From assembly GCA_002321895.1 (NCBI GenBank), contig DCMZ01000005.1, positions 199,141 to 263,140 of the forward strand: DNA of 64,000 nucleotides, read 5' to 3'. Below are positions 24,372 through 32,576 of the stretch, in pieces. Within the stretch, counting starts at the first letter, position 1; the number at the start of each line of letters is the position of its first letter. Under the pieces are notes generated by a model that ran no database searches, was not told the origin of the DNA, and saw only the letters and a program-made list of their open reading frames with translations. The position numbers and the translations under genes were made by a program. This DNA comes from Bdellovibrionaceae bacterium UBA1609 (lineage in GTDB: Bacteria; Bdellovibrionota; Bdellovibrionia; Bdellovibrionales; UBA1609).

Positions 24372-25223
24372 ATGCAAAAATTCAATTATTTTTTATTTGG
24401 TCTATTGTTGATTGGGCCTTCATTGAGTCATGCTAGTGAGATCGCTGGGAAGCTAAACAAGGGTGAGATTTCCATTGAATCATTTTGGCTTTACGAGTTT
24501 CAAAGAGATGAATACGAGGTGGCTTCGAGTGAAGAAGCCACAGAAACCAGCACCGCTGTGTTATCTACCTATTTGGAGTTTGCAGCCACTGATAAATTGA
24601 GTTTTGTTACTTTAATCGATTATGCTGATGAAAACGTAAAAGACTTGAATACGAATACCAATACTAAAAGTAATGGTTTGCAAAAAGTGGGCGCAGGAGT
24701 CTATTACCAAAATGACTATTTAGCTGATAAGTTTTTTGTGATTTCCGCAATGCTTCAACCCAAGTTGGCTCGCCGCCAAGATAACCGGCTTCTTCAGGAT
24801 CGAACTCGTTTGGCCTTAGAGATATATCATGAATGGATTAGGCCAACAGGAAGTTGGGGTCTTGGATTGTTGTTAAATCCCTCATTGGATTCAACAGAGC
24901 TGGACAATGGGGAAAAGGTATCGGGTGGGGATACGGTCAACGCTTTAATCTATTATGAAAAAGATCTTACTGATGGAGTTACCTTAGGAACTCGGTTGCA
25001 ATGGGTGTCTCAGTTGGATGAAAAGAATGAAGATACTGATACAAAATTGGAGTTCGCAGATCGAGTTATCTTGAGTCTCTATTATGTAGAAGCTGTTTCT
25101 AAAAACTGGGAAATCATATCTTTTTTAAACTATCACCGTGGATTAGAAAAAGATGTGAATGACTCCGATATTAAACTTGATGATGGAAAAGAGATACATT
25201 TCGGTATGAGGTACACTTTATAA
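24372..25223 (+). CDS. Probable outer-membrane beta-barrel protein
   Basis: 283 residues with a signal peptide (FLFGLLLIGPSLSHA). The mature part alternates amphipathic strands: AVLSTYLEFAATDKLSFVTL, KVGAGVYYQNDY, TLGTRLQWVSQ, IHFGMRYTL. It ends in an aromatic/Leu strand typical of the barrel closing strand. A transporter- or phenol-degradation-type barrel is possible but not shown. The next ATG follows its stop directly. Confidence 0.68.
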   Translation: MQKFNYFLFGLLLIGPSLSHASEIAGKLNKGEISIESFWLYEFQRDEYEVASSEEATETSTAVLSTYLEFAATDKLSFVTLIDYADENVKDLNTNTNTKSNGLQKVGAGVYYQNDYLADKFFVISAMLQPKLARRQDNRLLQDRTRLALEIYHEWIRPTGSWGLGLLLNPSLDSTELDNGEKVSGGDTVNALIYYEKDLTDGVTLGTRLQWVSQLDEKNEDTDTKLEFADRVILSLYYVEAVSKNWEIISFLNYHRGLEKDVNDSDIKLDDGKEIHFGMRYTL

Positions 25224-25868
25224 ATGGGTCAATTGGGTTCTATGCTCTCTGAGCACAGCAAATTATTTTTCACTGACGATCAACTAACTACTGAAATCGA
25301 TGTGCCTAGTGTGGTGTGTGAACCTTGTGAAGGGGAAGGGTTCACTCAAGCGAGTAAGTGCTGTACTTATTTTCCTTTCGTGGCCAATTATAGTATTGGT
25401 GCGGACATTGAATTTTATATTTCAAAGTTTGGAAAGAAGGGTTTAGTCACCTTTCTTGGGTTACATCCTGAAAAGAAGTATCGTGATCAGTTTGCATTAA
25501 ACGGTTTTGGCAAGGGAGAGGGATTAGGTTGTCCACTTTTCCAAAATGGAAGTTGTTCGGATTGGAGTAGAAGGTCTACAGAGTGTCAGTTTTACTTTTG
25601 TAAGCCATGGACAGCGAAGTCCATGAAGAAGGATCTGAGAAATTATATGAATGATATGGAAATGGGGTTGGCGCAGATGGCAGCAGTGCATGCTGGAGCC
25701 GATCAGGATGAGTTAAAATGGAGTATTGATGTATTTTCTCATAATGAATCCCCTTGGCTCATTTACGAATTGCAGGACTATTTTAAAGATTGCCATAAAG
25801 AATATATGGAGAATCGAAAGGCCTGGATTGTTGAGCTGCAAAAGCAGTTCCCAAACCCTTTTAATTGA
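25224..25868 (+). CDS. Cysteine-cluster protein (YkgJ-like)
   Basis: 214 residues, cytoplasmic. Cys pattern: CEPCEGEG, SKCCTYFPF, GCPLFQNGSC, TECQFYFCKPW. This resembles the zinc/iron-chelating CxxCxxxC...C type (YkgJ/UPF0153), here with extra Cys. Start is immediately after the stop of the barrel gene, so translation is likely coupled. Placement just before sufE hints at Fe-S metabolism, but that is only context. Confidence 0.6.
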   Translation: MGQLGSMLSEHSKLFFTDDQLTTEIDVPSVVCEPCEGEGFTQASKCCTYFPFVANYSIGADIEFYISKFGKKGLVTFLGLHPEKKYRDQFALNGFGKGEGLGCPLFQNGSCSDWSRRSTECQFYFCKPWTAKSMKKDLRNYMNDMEMGLAQMAAVHAGADQDELKWSIDVFSHNESPWLIYELQDYFKDCHKEYMENRKAWIVELQKQFPNPFN

Positions 25869-25901
25869 CCCTCGATTGTTCGATATGCTAGCAAAGCTCC
25901 T

Positions 25902-26336
25902 ATGACAATCTCAGATAAGCAAGTTCAGTTAATAGATAAATTTCAGTCAATGGCTGACTGGGAAACACGTTACACGGCCATCATCAAAATGGGTAAAGCT
26001 TTACCCGAAATGCCAGAAGATTATAAATCGGATGATAACCTAGTTAAAGGGTGTCAGTCTCGAGTTTGGATTTTTGCAAAACTTAACGATAATGGCACTG
26101 TGAAGTTTTATGGCGACAGTGAGGCTATGATTGTTCGAGGTTTGGTGGCTGTTTTATTGGAAGTTTATTCGGGCCAGTCTCCTGATGAAATTCTTGAGCA
26201 TCCTCCTCAATTTATTAAAGAACTTGGGTTTGAAGGGAATCTTTCGCCCAGTCGAGCTAACGGTCTTCACTCGATGGTTAAACAAATCCAATATTTTGCA
26301 ACGGCTTATAAGGCGATGTTGCAAATGCAAAAATAG
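25902..26336 (+). CDS. sufE: Cysteine desulfuration protein SufE
   Basis: 144 residues, normal SufE length. Accepts persulfide sulfur from the SufS cysteine desulfurase and passes it to the SufBCD scaffold. The acceptor Cys is C51 in LVKGCQSRVWI, the family signature. SPSRANGLHSMV near the C terminus is also typical. No other suf gene is in the window. The gene ends 15 bp from the convergent yebC. Confidence 0.92.
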   Translation: MTISDKQVQLIDKFQSMADWETRYTAIIKMGKALPEMPEDYKSDDNLVKGCQSRVWIFAKLNDNGTVKFYGDSEAMIVRGLVAVLLEVYSGQSPDEILEHPPQFIKELGFEGNLSPSRANGLHSMVKQIQYFATAYKAMLQMQK

Positions 26337-26351
26337 AATTATCTTTATTTT

Positions 26352-27056
26352 TTAAAGTGTTGCGTAGATACGGTGACTGTCGTCGTCGTCATCCAAAGCC
26401 TCTAATAGAGCTTCCACCTCAGATACTTGATCTTCGGTAAGGTCCGTTGTGTTTTTAGGCTTATAGGAAAGTTCTGCTGTTGTAATGTCCCAGCCACGAT
26501 CTGAAAGTGCTGTGCGGATAACATCTAGATCTTCCGGAGCTCCATAAAAGGAGTACTTTTTTTCTTGTTTGTCGAACTCGACTTCGTTGGCATTGGCTTC
26601 GATCGCTTCTTCTTCAGGGTCGAAGTCTCCTTCCCTTAATCCTTCAATGAGGCAGACGCGATCAAACATCCATGCCACAGATCCCTGATCGCCCATTTTT
26701 CCGCCATTTTTATTAAACACATTTCGGATGTTTGTAACCGTTCGATTTCGATTGTCTGTCTGACATTCAACTATAATGCCCACGTTGTATGGACCCTGGC
26801 CTTCATAAGTCACATCTTCAAAGTTGGCGGCATCATCGCCTTGTCCTGTGGCCTTCTGAATGGCTCGCTCAATAGTGTTCTTTGGGCAAGAAACATCCAA
26901 AGCCGATCGGATAGCAATTTTAAGCCGGGGGTTTCCTTCAGGGTCGGGGCCTCCCATTTTTGCGGCCACGTAGACCTCTCGAGCCAATTTAGTAAATAGT
27001 TTACCTTTTTTTGCGGCTACATCAGCCATGCCGGCTTTTTTCCAACCTTTTCCCAC
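26352..27056 (-). CDS. YebC/PmpR-family translation/transcription factor
   Basis: 234 residues. Family motifs: MGKGWKKAGM (WK/A start), KGKLFTKLAREVYVAAKMGG, NTIERAIQKATG, YEGQGPYNVGIIVEC and GSVAWMFDR. YebC-type proteins are DNA-binding regulators or, as shown more recently, ribosome-associated factors for difficult motifs. The KKAGMADVAAKKGK start without KRRKAAQDAK resembles the YeeN branch. Last gene of its unit on the minus strand, convergent with sufE. Confidence 0.9.
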   Translation of the reverse strand: MGKGWKKAGMADVAAKKGKLFTKLAREVYVAAKMGGPDPEGNPRLKIAIRSALDVSCPKNTIERAIQKATGQGDDAANFEDVTYEGQGPYNVGIIVECQTDNRNRTVTNIRNVFNKNGGKMGDQGSVAWMFDRVCLIEGLREGDFDPEEEAIEANANEVEFDKQEKKYSFYGAPEDLDVIRTALSDRGWDITTAELSYKPKNTTDLTEDQVSEVEALLEALDDDDDSHRIYATL

Positions 27057-27123
27057 GAATCACTCCCTTAAGATAGGCTTCTAATTTAAAAATTATTTTA
27101 TAGGGATGCTACCGTGATTGCGC

Positions 27124-27146
27124 AGCGGCATGAGTAAAGGGCCGCT
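27124..27146. repeat. Short GC-rich inverted repeat
   Basis: AGCGGC (27124-27129) and GCCGCT (27141-27146) with an 11-nt loop, located between the pseudouridine synthase end and the yebC start on the minus strand. No T-tract follows on either strand, so it is a weak terminator candidate or leader hairpin. Confidence 0.35.
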
Positions 27147-27162
27147 AATATCTGGTAAAATA

Positions 27163-27912
27163 CTATATTTGATCTATTTCTTTGCGATCGATATACCGCC
27201 ATTCACCGGATTTTAATCCTTTTAGGGTGAGAGGGCCGATTCGTATGCGCTTAAGAGCTATAACTTCCAGGTCTACCGCTTCGCACATTCTTCGAACTTG
27301 TCTTTTCTTTCCCTCTTTGAGGATAAGATGAAGTTTTTGTGATTTTTGTTCGAAATAGCATTTACAAGGTAATAGTTTTTGATCGTCCAATGTGATGGAT
27401 CCATTGGAAAGGTTTTGAATTTGTTCTGCTGTGGGAACTGTTTTTACTTTAACAATATATTCTTTCTCTACATTGTTATCGGGTCCTATGATTTTTTTAA
27501 CGAGAGGTCCGTAACTTGAAAGTATCAAAAGGCCCGTCGTATCAACGTCTAGGCGTCCCACAGGAGCCATGCCATGTTTTAAATGGGATTTTAAGCGATT
27601 CTGTTTGGTTAAAGGCCTTCTATTTTTCTCTTGAATTAAATCCAATGCACTAGGGTATTCTCTTTCTTTAGGGCCTGAGACATATCCTATGGGTTTATAT
27701 AAAATGACAGATAATTTTTCATCCTGCTGGGATTTGGCCTGTCCGACCAGCTCTACTTCTACCGGTGGGATTATTTTAAATCCTAATTGCTCTACAATTT
27801 TTCCATCAACTTTCACTTGGCCTTGTGAAATGTATTGGTCGGCTTCTCTACGAGAACAGAGACCTAATTCAGACATGTATTTCGACAACCGTATAGCTTT
27901 ATCGTCGCTCAT
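27163..27912 (-). CDS. RsuA/RluB/E/F-family pseudouridine synthase
   Basis: 249 residues. N-terminal S4 RNA-binding domain (IRLSKYMSELGLCSRREADQ), then the catalytic domain with VGRLDVDTTGLL (catalytic Asp in GRLD) and EGKKRQVRRMCEAV. It isomerises uridine in rRNA; the closest overall pattern by eye is RluF. The ATG overlaps the stop of the upstream SDR gene by 4 bp, so the two are coupled. Confidence 0.9.
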   Translation of the reverse strand: MSDDKAIRLSKYMSELGLCSRREADQYISQGQVKVDGKIVEQLGFKIIPPVEVELVGQAKSQQDEKLSVILYKPIGYVSGPKEREYPSALDLIQEKNRRPLTKQNRLKSHLKHGMAPVGRLDVDTTGLLILSSYGPLVKKIIGPDNNVEKEYIVKVKTVPTAEQIQNLSNGSITLDDQKLLPCKCYFEQKSQKLHLILKEGKKRQVRRMCEAVDLEVIALKRIRIGPLTLKGLKSGEWRYIDRKEIDQI

Positions 27913-28649
27913 AGGGAAATACCGCCATCTATAATTTCAATGCTACCGGTTTTCCATTGAGAAGCGGTTCCGCATAGAAACATAATATTTTCTGCCAACT
28001 CCTGGGGGCGCCCCATGCGGCCCAATGGGTGGGCAGCGTCCATTGACTGTTCCAACTCTTTCGCGTTGGAGATTTGGTCGAAGTTATGAATGGGAGTATT
28101 TACAATCCCAGGGCAAAGTGCGTTCACAGTAATTCCATACTGGGCCCATTCTAAAGCGAGAGTTTGCGTCCAACTGTTCATTGCAGCTTTTGAAGCCGAA
28201 TAAGCGGCACATTGAGGTATAGGTCTCACGCCGATGGAGGAGGAAACATTCACCACAGTCGATGGTGAGGAGGCTTTCAGGTGCTGAAAACAGGCATTAG
28301 TGATCATAGCTGGTGCAAATAGATTCACTTGAAATTGTTGAGTCCAATCCTCCAAAGAATGATCATTAGCTTCTTTTCTTTCGATGATGCCGGCATTATT
28401 GATCAATGCTTTTAGGGGGTGGGAAAAACTTTTGGATTGAAGTTGGGAGCAAAGGTCAGAGACATCTGTTTCGCTGCTGAGATCACAAACAAAAATATCA
28501 GAGTTCCCCGGAAGTTCGCTGGCAAGGGCATTCAGCTTGGCTTCATTGCGTGCAACGAGAACAACATGCCATCCATTTTCCGAAAAAAGTTTCGCGGAGG
28601 CCTTGCCTATGCCACTTGTGGAACCTGTAATAATTGCTGTTTGAGACAT
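27909..28649 (-). CDS. Short-chain dehydrogenase/reductase
   Basis: 246 residues, classical SDR length. Cofactor motif TGSTSGIG (8-15), NNAG, catalytic Ser in NVSSSIG and YSASKAA with the catalytic Tyr/Lys, then the CPGIVNTP loop. An Arg after the second strand (VARNEAK) suggests NADP preference. Substrate not predictable. First gene of a two-gene unit with the pseudouridine synthase. Confidence 0.9.
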   Translation of the reverse strand: MSQTAIITGSTSGIGKASAKLFSENGWHVVLVARNEAKLNALASELPGNSDIFVCDLSSETDVSDLCSQLQSKSFSHPLKALINNAGIIERKEANDHSLEDWTQQFQVNLFAPAMITNACFQHLKASSPSTVVNVSSSIGVRPIPQCAAYSASKAAMNSWTQTLALEWAQYGITVNALCPGIVNTPIHNFDQISNAKELEQSMDAAHPLGRMGRPQELAENIMFLCGTASQWKTGSIEIIDGGISL

Positions 28650-28762
28650 TGTTATCCTTCAGATTAGAAATTTCCATACCAAAAACTATAATACTCACAA
28701 AGGTATAAAGTTTCGGGCGTAACGTCTCTTGGTACCCGGTGCAGGGTTTGATGTCCATAAAA

Positions 28763-28788
28763 AAAGCGAGATCAAGTGATCTCGCTTT
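28763..28788 (-). terminator. Rho-independent terminator after the zinc-motif gene
   Basis: AAAGCGAGATC (28763-28773) and GATCTCGCTTT (28778-28788) form a perfect 11-bp stem with an AAGT loop. On the minus strand it is followed by TTTTTT, 26 bp after the end of the small gene at 28814-29041. A textbook intrinsic terminator; the plus-strand side has a weaker T-tail. Confidence 0.85.
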
Positions 28789-28813
28789 AAATTGAATTTT
28801 GATTTTGTAAAAG

Positions 28814-29041
28814 TTAGGCCGCTTTACGTCTTTTGAAAGCGGCATACTTTTTGTCAAAGTCTTTAGGTTTCTCACCCTTTTTGGTAATGAGTCCTACTTT
28901 GAACCACTCGTAGTGTTCTTCGCAGAAGTGCATTTTCTTTGGTTTCTTGCCGCAGCTATCTACAGGGCATCTTGTTGGTAACGCAACCACGTTATTTGGT
29001 GGTGCACCTGGGTTCTTTTTTTGCTTGTCGTCTTTTTCCAT
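28814..29041 (-). CDS. Small basic protein with Cys/His zinc-like motif
   Basis: 75 residues. A C-x4-C ... C-x2-H pattern (RCPVDSCGKKPKKMHFCEEH) suggests a small zinc-binding site. It is followed by a basic tail (KKGEKPKDFDKKYAAFKRRK). The start is the ATG at 29041, preceded by AAGGGG; a strong terminator follows. Single-gene unit, function unknown, possibly nucleic-acid binding. Confidence 0.65.
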   Translation of the reverse strand: MEKDDKQKKNPGAPPNNVVALPTRCPVDSCGKKPKKMHFCEEHYEWFKVGLITKKGEKPKDFDKKYAAFKRRKAA

Positions 29042-29179
29042 TATGTCCCCTTGTTGTGAACTAGACATACGTCTTATCGGACTAGGGTCTAGGGGGCTTA
29101 AATTTTTATTTCCCAGTACAAAACAGATAGGACTAGGCCTTTAATGAGGGAGGTAAAAAGGCCTATTTAGCCGATAATG

Positions 29180-30703
29180 TTAAGGATTTTTACTGGCTCT
29201 GGGGACCACTCTGAGTTCACTTAAATCGAGTTGATTCATTTCATTCAGGTCCCAACCTAATACATGGGGACGGACTCTTAAGCTAAAATGAATCTCTCCC
29301 ATTGGTATTAAAGCATAATCATCCATTAGAATTTGCAAAGCCTTACGACATTGGGTTACTGCTGAAGGCCCCGAAGACGGCATGTTGTTTACTATGGAAT
29401 CAAAAGTTCTATTTTTATATTGAATATAGTTTTCTCTATGTTTCTCCGTGTAAATCTCTAAGCCGGCTTTGCAAGTGGGGCGATCCATGCCAACCCCTTT
29501 CCGAAAGAGATCAGGAGGATTTTTGGTGAGTTGAGCAATGTACATTCCGGTTTCGGAAGGTTGCAGTTCTATGGAAATTCCCAAATGACGTTTCCATTGG
29601 GATTGGATCCACTCCATGCCCTTTTTGATGCTTTCTCCACCTTGCTTTCCATAGTAGAGTTTCCATCTGCGGTTTCGGACTTCTTTTGGCAACTGAGCAA
29701 AGATCACTTTAGCTTTTTGAAGATTAAAATCATAACATATGGGTGTTCCATAGTACTTTTTGGGTAGACTCGGGCAACCCGGTCTTCCTAGGGCATGGTA
29801 AATTTTTGCGAGCTCGGAATAGTTGAGTGAAAGAGCTAGAGCTTGTCTAAACTTTGGCAGATCTTTTAATTCCGGGCCAAATCCTAGATAGTCCATTCGT
29901 GACATGGGTATTTGAATAAAATCGGGCTTCCCCTGCATGGCCGGAATAGCGCTGACTTCAACTCGCCTAAGAAAATTAAGTACCTTTTTATCATAAAGAT
30001 TCATGGCCGTAGTATCATCTTCCACGAAGTAGATATCGACTTCGGGGTTGAGGCTGTTCATTCCAGGAAAATTTAGGTTAGGAGTCAGTGTGATTTTCGA
30101 GCCTAGTTTCCAACTTTTAATAACGTATGGCCCGGAAGTTTTTAGTTCTTTGAAGGCTAATGGATCATAGTTTTGATTTTTTCTTCGAGGGCTTAAAGCA
30201 GGGCTAATAAAGTTATAAAGAAACTCTGGATCAGGTTTTTCTAGTTCAATTTGAAATTTCATGAGAGAGATTTTTTTAACACCAAGACTTTTAACATCCT
30301 TTTCACCGTTAACAACGGCTTCAGCATTTTTGACTCCACGAAGTAGTTCCCATTGTACAGTCTTCGACTTTGGATTGACTAGATAGGTAAAAGTGCGGAT
30401 GTAGTCTTCTGTAGTAATCGGGTTTCCATTACTCCACTTATGATTAGGGTTGATATCGCATTCAATCAGTGTGGGCTTTATGAATGTGCAGTATCGAGCT
30501 CCAGTGGGGTGCAGGCCTTTTTTGCTATGAAAAGAGTAGAGGCCACGGAATAAATTGCTCAATAGATAAGAACCGGTAGACCCGCGTATATGAGCTGGGT
30601 CCAGACTGTGGGGCTCGGAGAGTAAGTGAAAACTCATTTTCCTCTCTTCTGCCAAGGAAGATACGCATAGAGCAATGATGAAAACGGTAATTAGTTTTTG
30701 CAT
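29180..30703 (-). CDS. Family-5 (OppA/DppA-type) solute-binding protein
   Basis: About 507 residues with a signal peptide (LITVFIIALCVSSLA). SBP_bac_5 pattern: LLSEPHSLDPAHIRGSTGSY at the start, NPNHKWSNGNPITTEDYIRT, and FRQALALSLNYSEL. These proteins bind peptides or other small solutes in the periplasm for an ABC importer. No permease or ATPase gene is near. There is no lipobox Cys. ATG at 30703 chosen because it begins the signal peptide. Confidence 0.85.
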   Translation of the reverse strand: MQKLITVFIIALCVSSLAEERKMSFHLLSEPHSLDPAHIRGSTGSYLLSNLFRGLYSFHSKKGLHPTGARYCTFIKPTLIECDINPNHKWSNGNPITTEDYIRTFTYLVNPKSKTVQWELLRGVKNAEAVVNGEKDVKSLGVKKISLMKFQIELEKPDPEFLYNFISPALSPRRKNQNYDPLAFKELKTSGPYVIKSWKLGSKITLTPNLNFPGMNSLNPEVDIYFVEDDTTAMNLYDKKVLNFLRRVEVSAIPAMQGKPDFIQIPMSRMDYLGFGPELKDLPKFRQALALSLNYSELAKIYHALGRPGCPSLPKKYYGTPICYDFNLQKAKVIFAQLPKEVRNRRWKLYYGKQGGESIKKGMEWIQSQWKRHLGISIELQPSETGMYIAQLTKNPPDLFRKGVGMDRPTCKAGLEIYTEKHRENYIQYKNRTFDSIVNNMPSSGPSAVTQCRKALQILMDDYALIPMGEIHFSLRVRPHVLGWDLNEMNQLDLSELRVVPRASKNP

Positions 30704-30817
30704 TCCAACGGGATATTGCAATTATAGAGTTATGTCCACCTCGTTGTATCAATTTGATACAAATTTAAGAGGGTGCCAGCCTAAAGTTTTGACTCAAAAT
30801 GGACGATATGGTCTCTG

Positions 30818-31423
30818 ATGGTTAACAGTGAAACATATTGGTCTAAATGGGTTCAAAACGGTCTTCAGTGGCTTCTTGTGGCCTCTTTGTTGGTCCTTGT
30901 AGGGTGTGGGGCAGCTTTGGAGACGGAAGAAGAGGACGACTCTTCAGTGGACCCCTTTGAGAGCACTTCAATTCTAGAGCTAAAATTTCAGCCCTACACC
31001 ACCAACGCTGTTCAGCCAGTGCAATATTCCTCTGAGGAGAATTTTAGCTCTTGCTCACCAAAGTCAGGTACTTCTGCAGCATTATCTGCTGTCAGTGCTT
31101 GTGTCGACATTGGCGGGTTATGCAGCACTGGAGGGTATTCAGACCATATCATCCTTTGGGAGCTACAGGATTCAGACAACAACAATGTAAAAGTTGTGAA
31201 TTCTAGGGATTGGGAAGGGGCAACGAACTCATTGTCGGCCAATGCTAAATGCAAAGATGGATATTTTATTGCAAAAATATTTTTGCCCACTGGTGCTGAG
31301 CTTAAATCTTATCGGCTAGAAGCTAGAATCTATGGTGTAGATGAGCTAGGCCAGCTTAGGGAACCACTTTCAAACCCATCAAATGTAGATTCAAAGATTT
31401 TAGATTTTAGCGTCAGCGAATAG
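30818..31423 (+). CDS. Lipoprotein of unknown function
   Basis: 201 residues. The hydrophobic segment LLVASLLVLVGC ends in a lipobox, although 16 residues precede it. The mature part begins with an acidic linker (ETEEEDDSSVD) that would disfavour inner-membrane retention by charge. It has several Cys (FSSCSPKSG, SACVDIGGLCS, AKCKDGY). Flanked by minus-strand genes on both sides; a short hairpin follows. Confidence 0.6.
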   Translation: MVNSETYWSKWVQNGLQWLLVASLLVLVGCGAALETEEEDDSSVDPFESTSILELKFQPYTTNAVQPVQYSSEENFSSCSPKSGTSAALSAVSACVDIGGLCSTGGYSDHIILWELQDSDNNNVKVVNSRDWEGATNSLSANAKCKDGYFIAKIFLPTGAELKSYRLEARIYGVDELGQLREPLSNPSNVDSKILDFSVSE

Positions 31424-31436
31424 AATCATTTTGCTG

Positions 31437-31460
31437 AATTCTTCGGAATTGCACTTATTT
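31437..31460 (+). terminator. Weak TTCG-loop terminator
   Basis: AATTC-TTCG-GAATT (31437-31450) is a short stem capped by the stable TTCG tetraloop, and GCACTTATTTTTTC follows. It lies 13 bp after the plus-strand lipoprotein gene and runs into the end of the convergent gene. The stem is only 5 bp, so confidence is limited. Confidence 0.45.
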
Positions 31461-32537
31461 TTTCTCTTTGATTAAATTCAAATCTTTTACAGCATCGACC
31501 CATGTCGCATGATTGGCAAACATCGGAAGCGAGAGCTCGAGACGACTCACTGGCAGTCTTCGCATATAGCTGGGATAGTATTGCATAGGGAGGTCTGAAA
31601 TCGCCGAGATATCGACTGTGGTTGCCGCTGTACGTTGCTTTAAAAAATGATGTACAGAATCTTCATCTAGAAGGTGATTCACAAATTTTAAGGCTCCATT
31701 CATTTTACGACTTCTTTTATCTATAACCATGCTTATAACTCGCAATGAGCCCTTTTCGAGGGGAAGATAAAATTGATAAGGTCCGTTTTCTTTTTCGCGT
31801 TCGGCGGCTTGGGTGTGACTCATCTGGATCAGCCATTTGTTTCCAAGTGCAGTTTCCAAATCTTTCGAAGGAGTAAAATCTATTTTTTGTTTCTCAATAA
31901 AGCCTATGGCGGTATGGATTTTATCTATTTGCTCTGTATCAAACCATTCTTCCGCGAAGAGTTGGTATTTTTTCATAAGGTTGTAAAGTTCAATGTAAGA
32001 GGGCATTAAGCTGATTTTGCTTTTCCAGCTCCGCTCTCTAAAAACTTTAGACAAGGGTATTGGCAGGTCGTTCATTTTACTAGAGTCCACAAACCATCCT
32101 ATGACTTGCCAAGAATAAGGAATAAGGTGGGGTCTTCCTGATACGCTCAAGTCTTTAAAGTCGGCTGAGATGTGCTCTATATTAGGTATTTGCACGGTCG
32201 TTGGCTTTAACAAGTTTTCAGTATTGACCAGGAATCTTGAATTTGCTGAATCGACAAACATAACGTCGTAGAACTCATTATTATTCAATGCTTCAAGTAG
32301 AAGATCTCTTTCGGATTCAATCACCGTGACCTGAATGCCTAGTTTATGTTGAGTTTTGAAGTCTTCTAATACTCTATTTGGGAGGTAGCCTTTAGGGGCA
32401 AGAACCTTTATATAGTTTTTCTCCTGATAGGCTTTTTGCTCTGCCGACTTTTCTTTCAGATAGAGGCTCCAGGCAATGCCAAGGACAAAGCTGAGCGGGA
32501 CTATAAATAAAAGGGGTTTCCACTTTTTTACGGACAC
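31455..32537 (-). CDS. PotD-like periplasmic solute-binding protein
   Basis: 360 residues with a membrane-anchored N terminus (LLFIVPLSFVLGIAWSLYL). Then a spermidine/putrescine-type binding fold: IKVLAPKGYLPNRVLEDF, YDVMFVDSANSRFL, LIPYSWQVIGWFVDSS, and a C-terminal FVNHLLDEDSVHHFL helix. Substrate is unknown, and no polyamine ABC genes are adjacent. The GTG start is close to AAAGGG. It lies 39 bp downstream of the VWA lipoprotein gene on the same strand. Confidence 0.75.
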   Translation of the reverse strand: MSVKKWKPLLFIVPLSFVLGIAWSLYLKEKSAEQKAYQEKNYIKVLAPKGYLPNRVLEDFKTQHKLGIQVTVIESERDLLLEALNNNEFYDVMFVDSANSRFLVNTENLLKPTTVQIPNIEHISADFKDLSVSGRPHLIPYSWQVIGWFVDSSKMNDLPIPLSKVFRERSWKSKISLMPSYIELYNLMKKYQLFAEEWFDTEQIDKIHTAIGFIEKQKIDFTPSKDLETALGNKWLIQMSHTQAAEREKENGPYQFYLPLEKGSLRVISMVIDKRSRKMNGALKFVNHLLDEDSVHHFLKQRTAATTVDISAISDLPMQYYPSYMRRLPVSRLELSLPMFANHATWVDAVKDLNLIKEKK

Positions 32538-32576
32538 CCCTTTAGTTTTACATAGTCTGTTACGCTAGAAAAGTTA

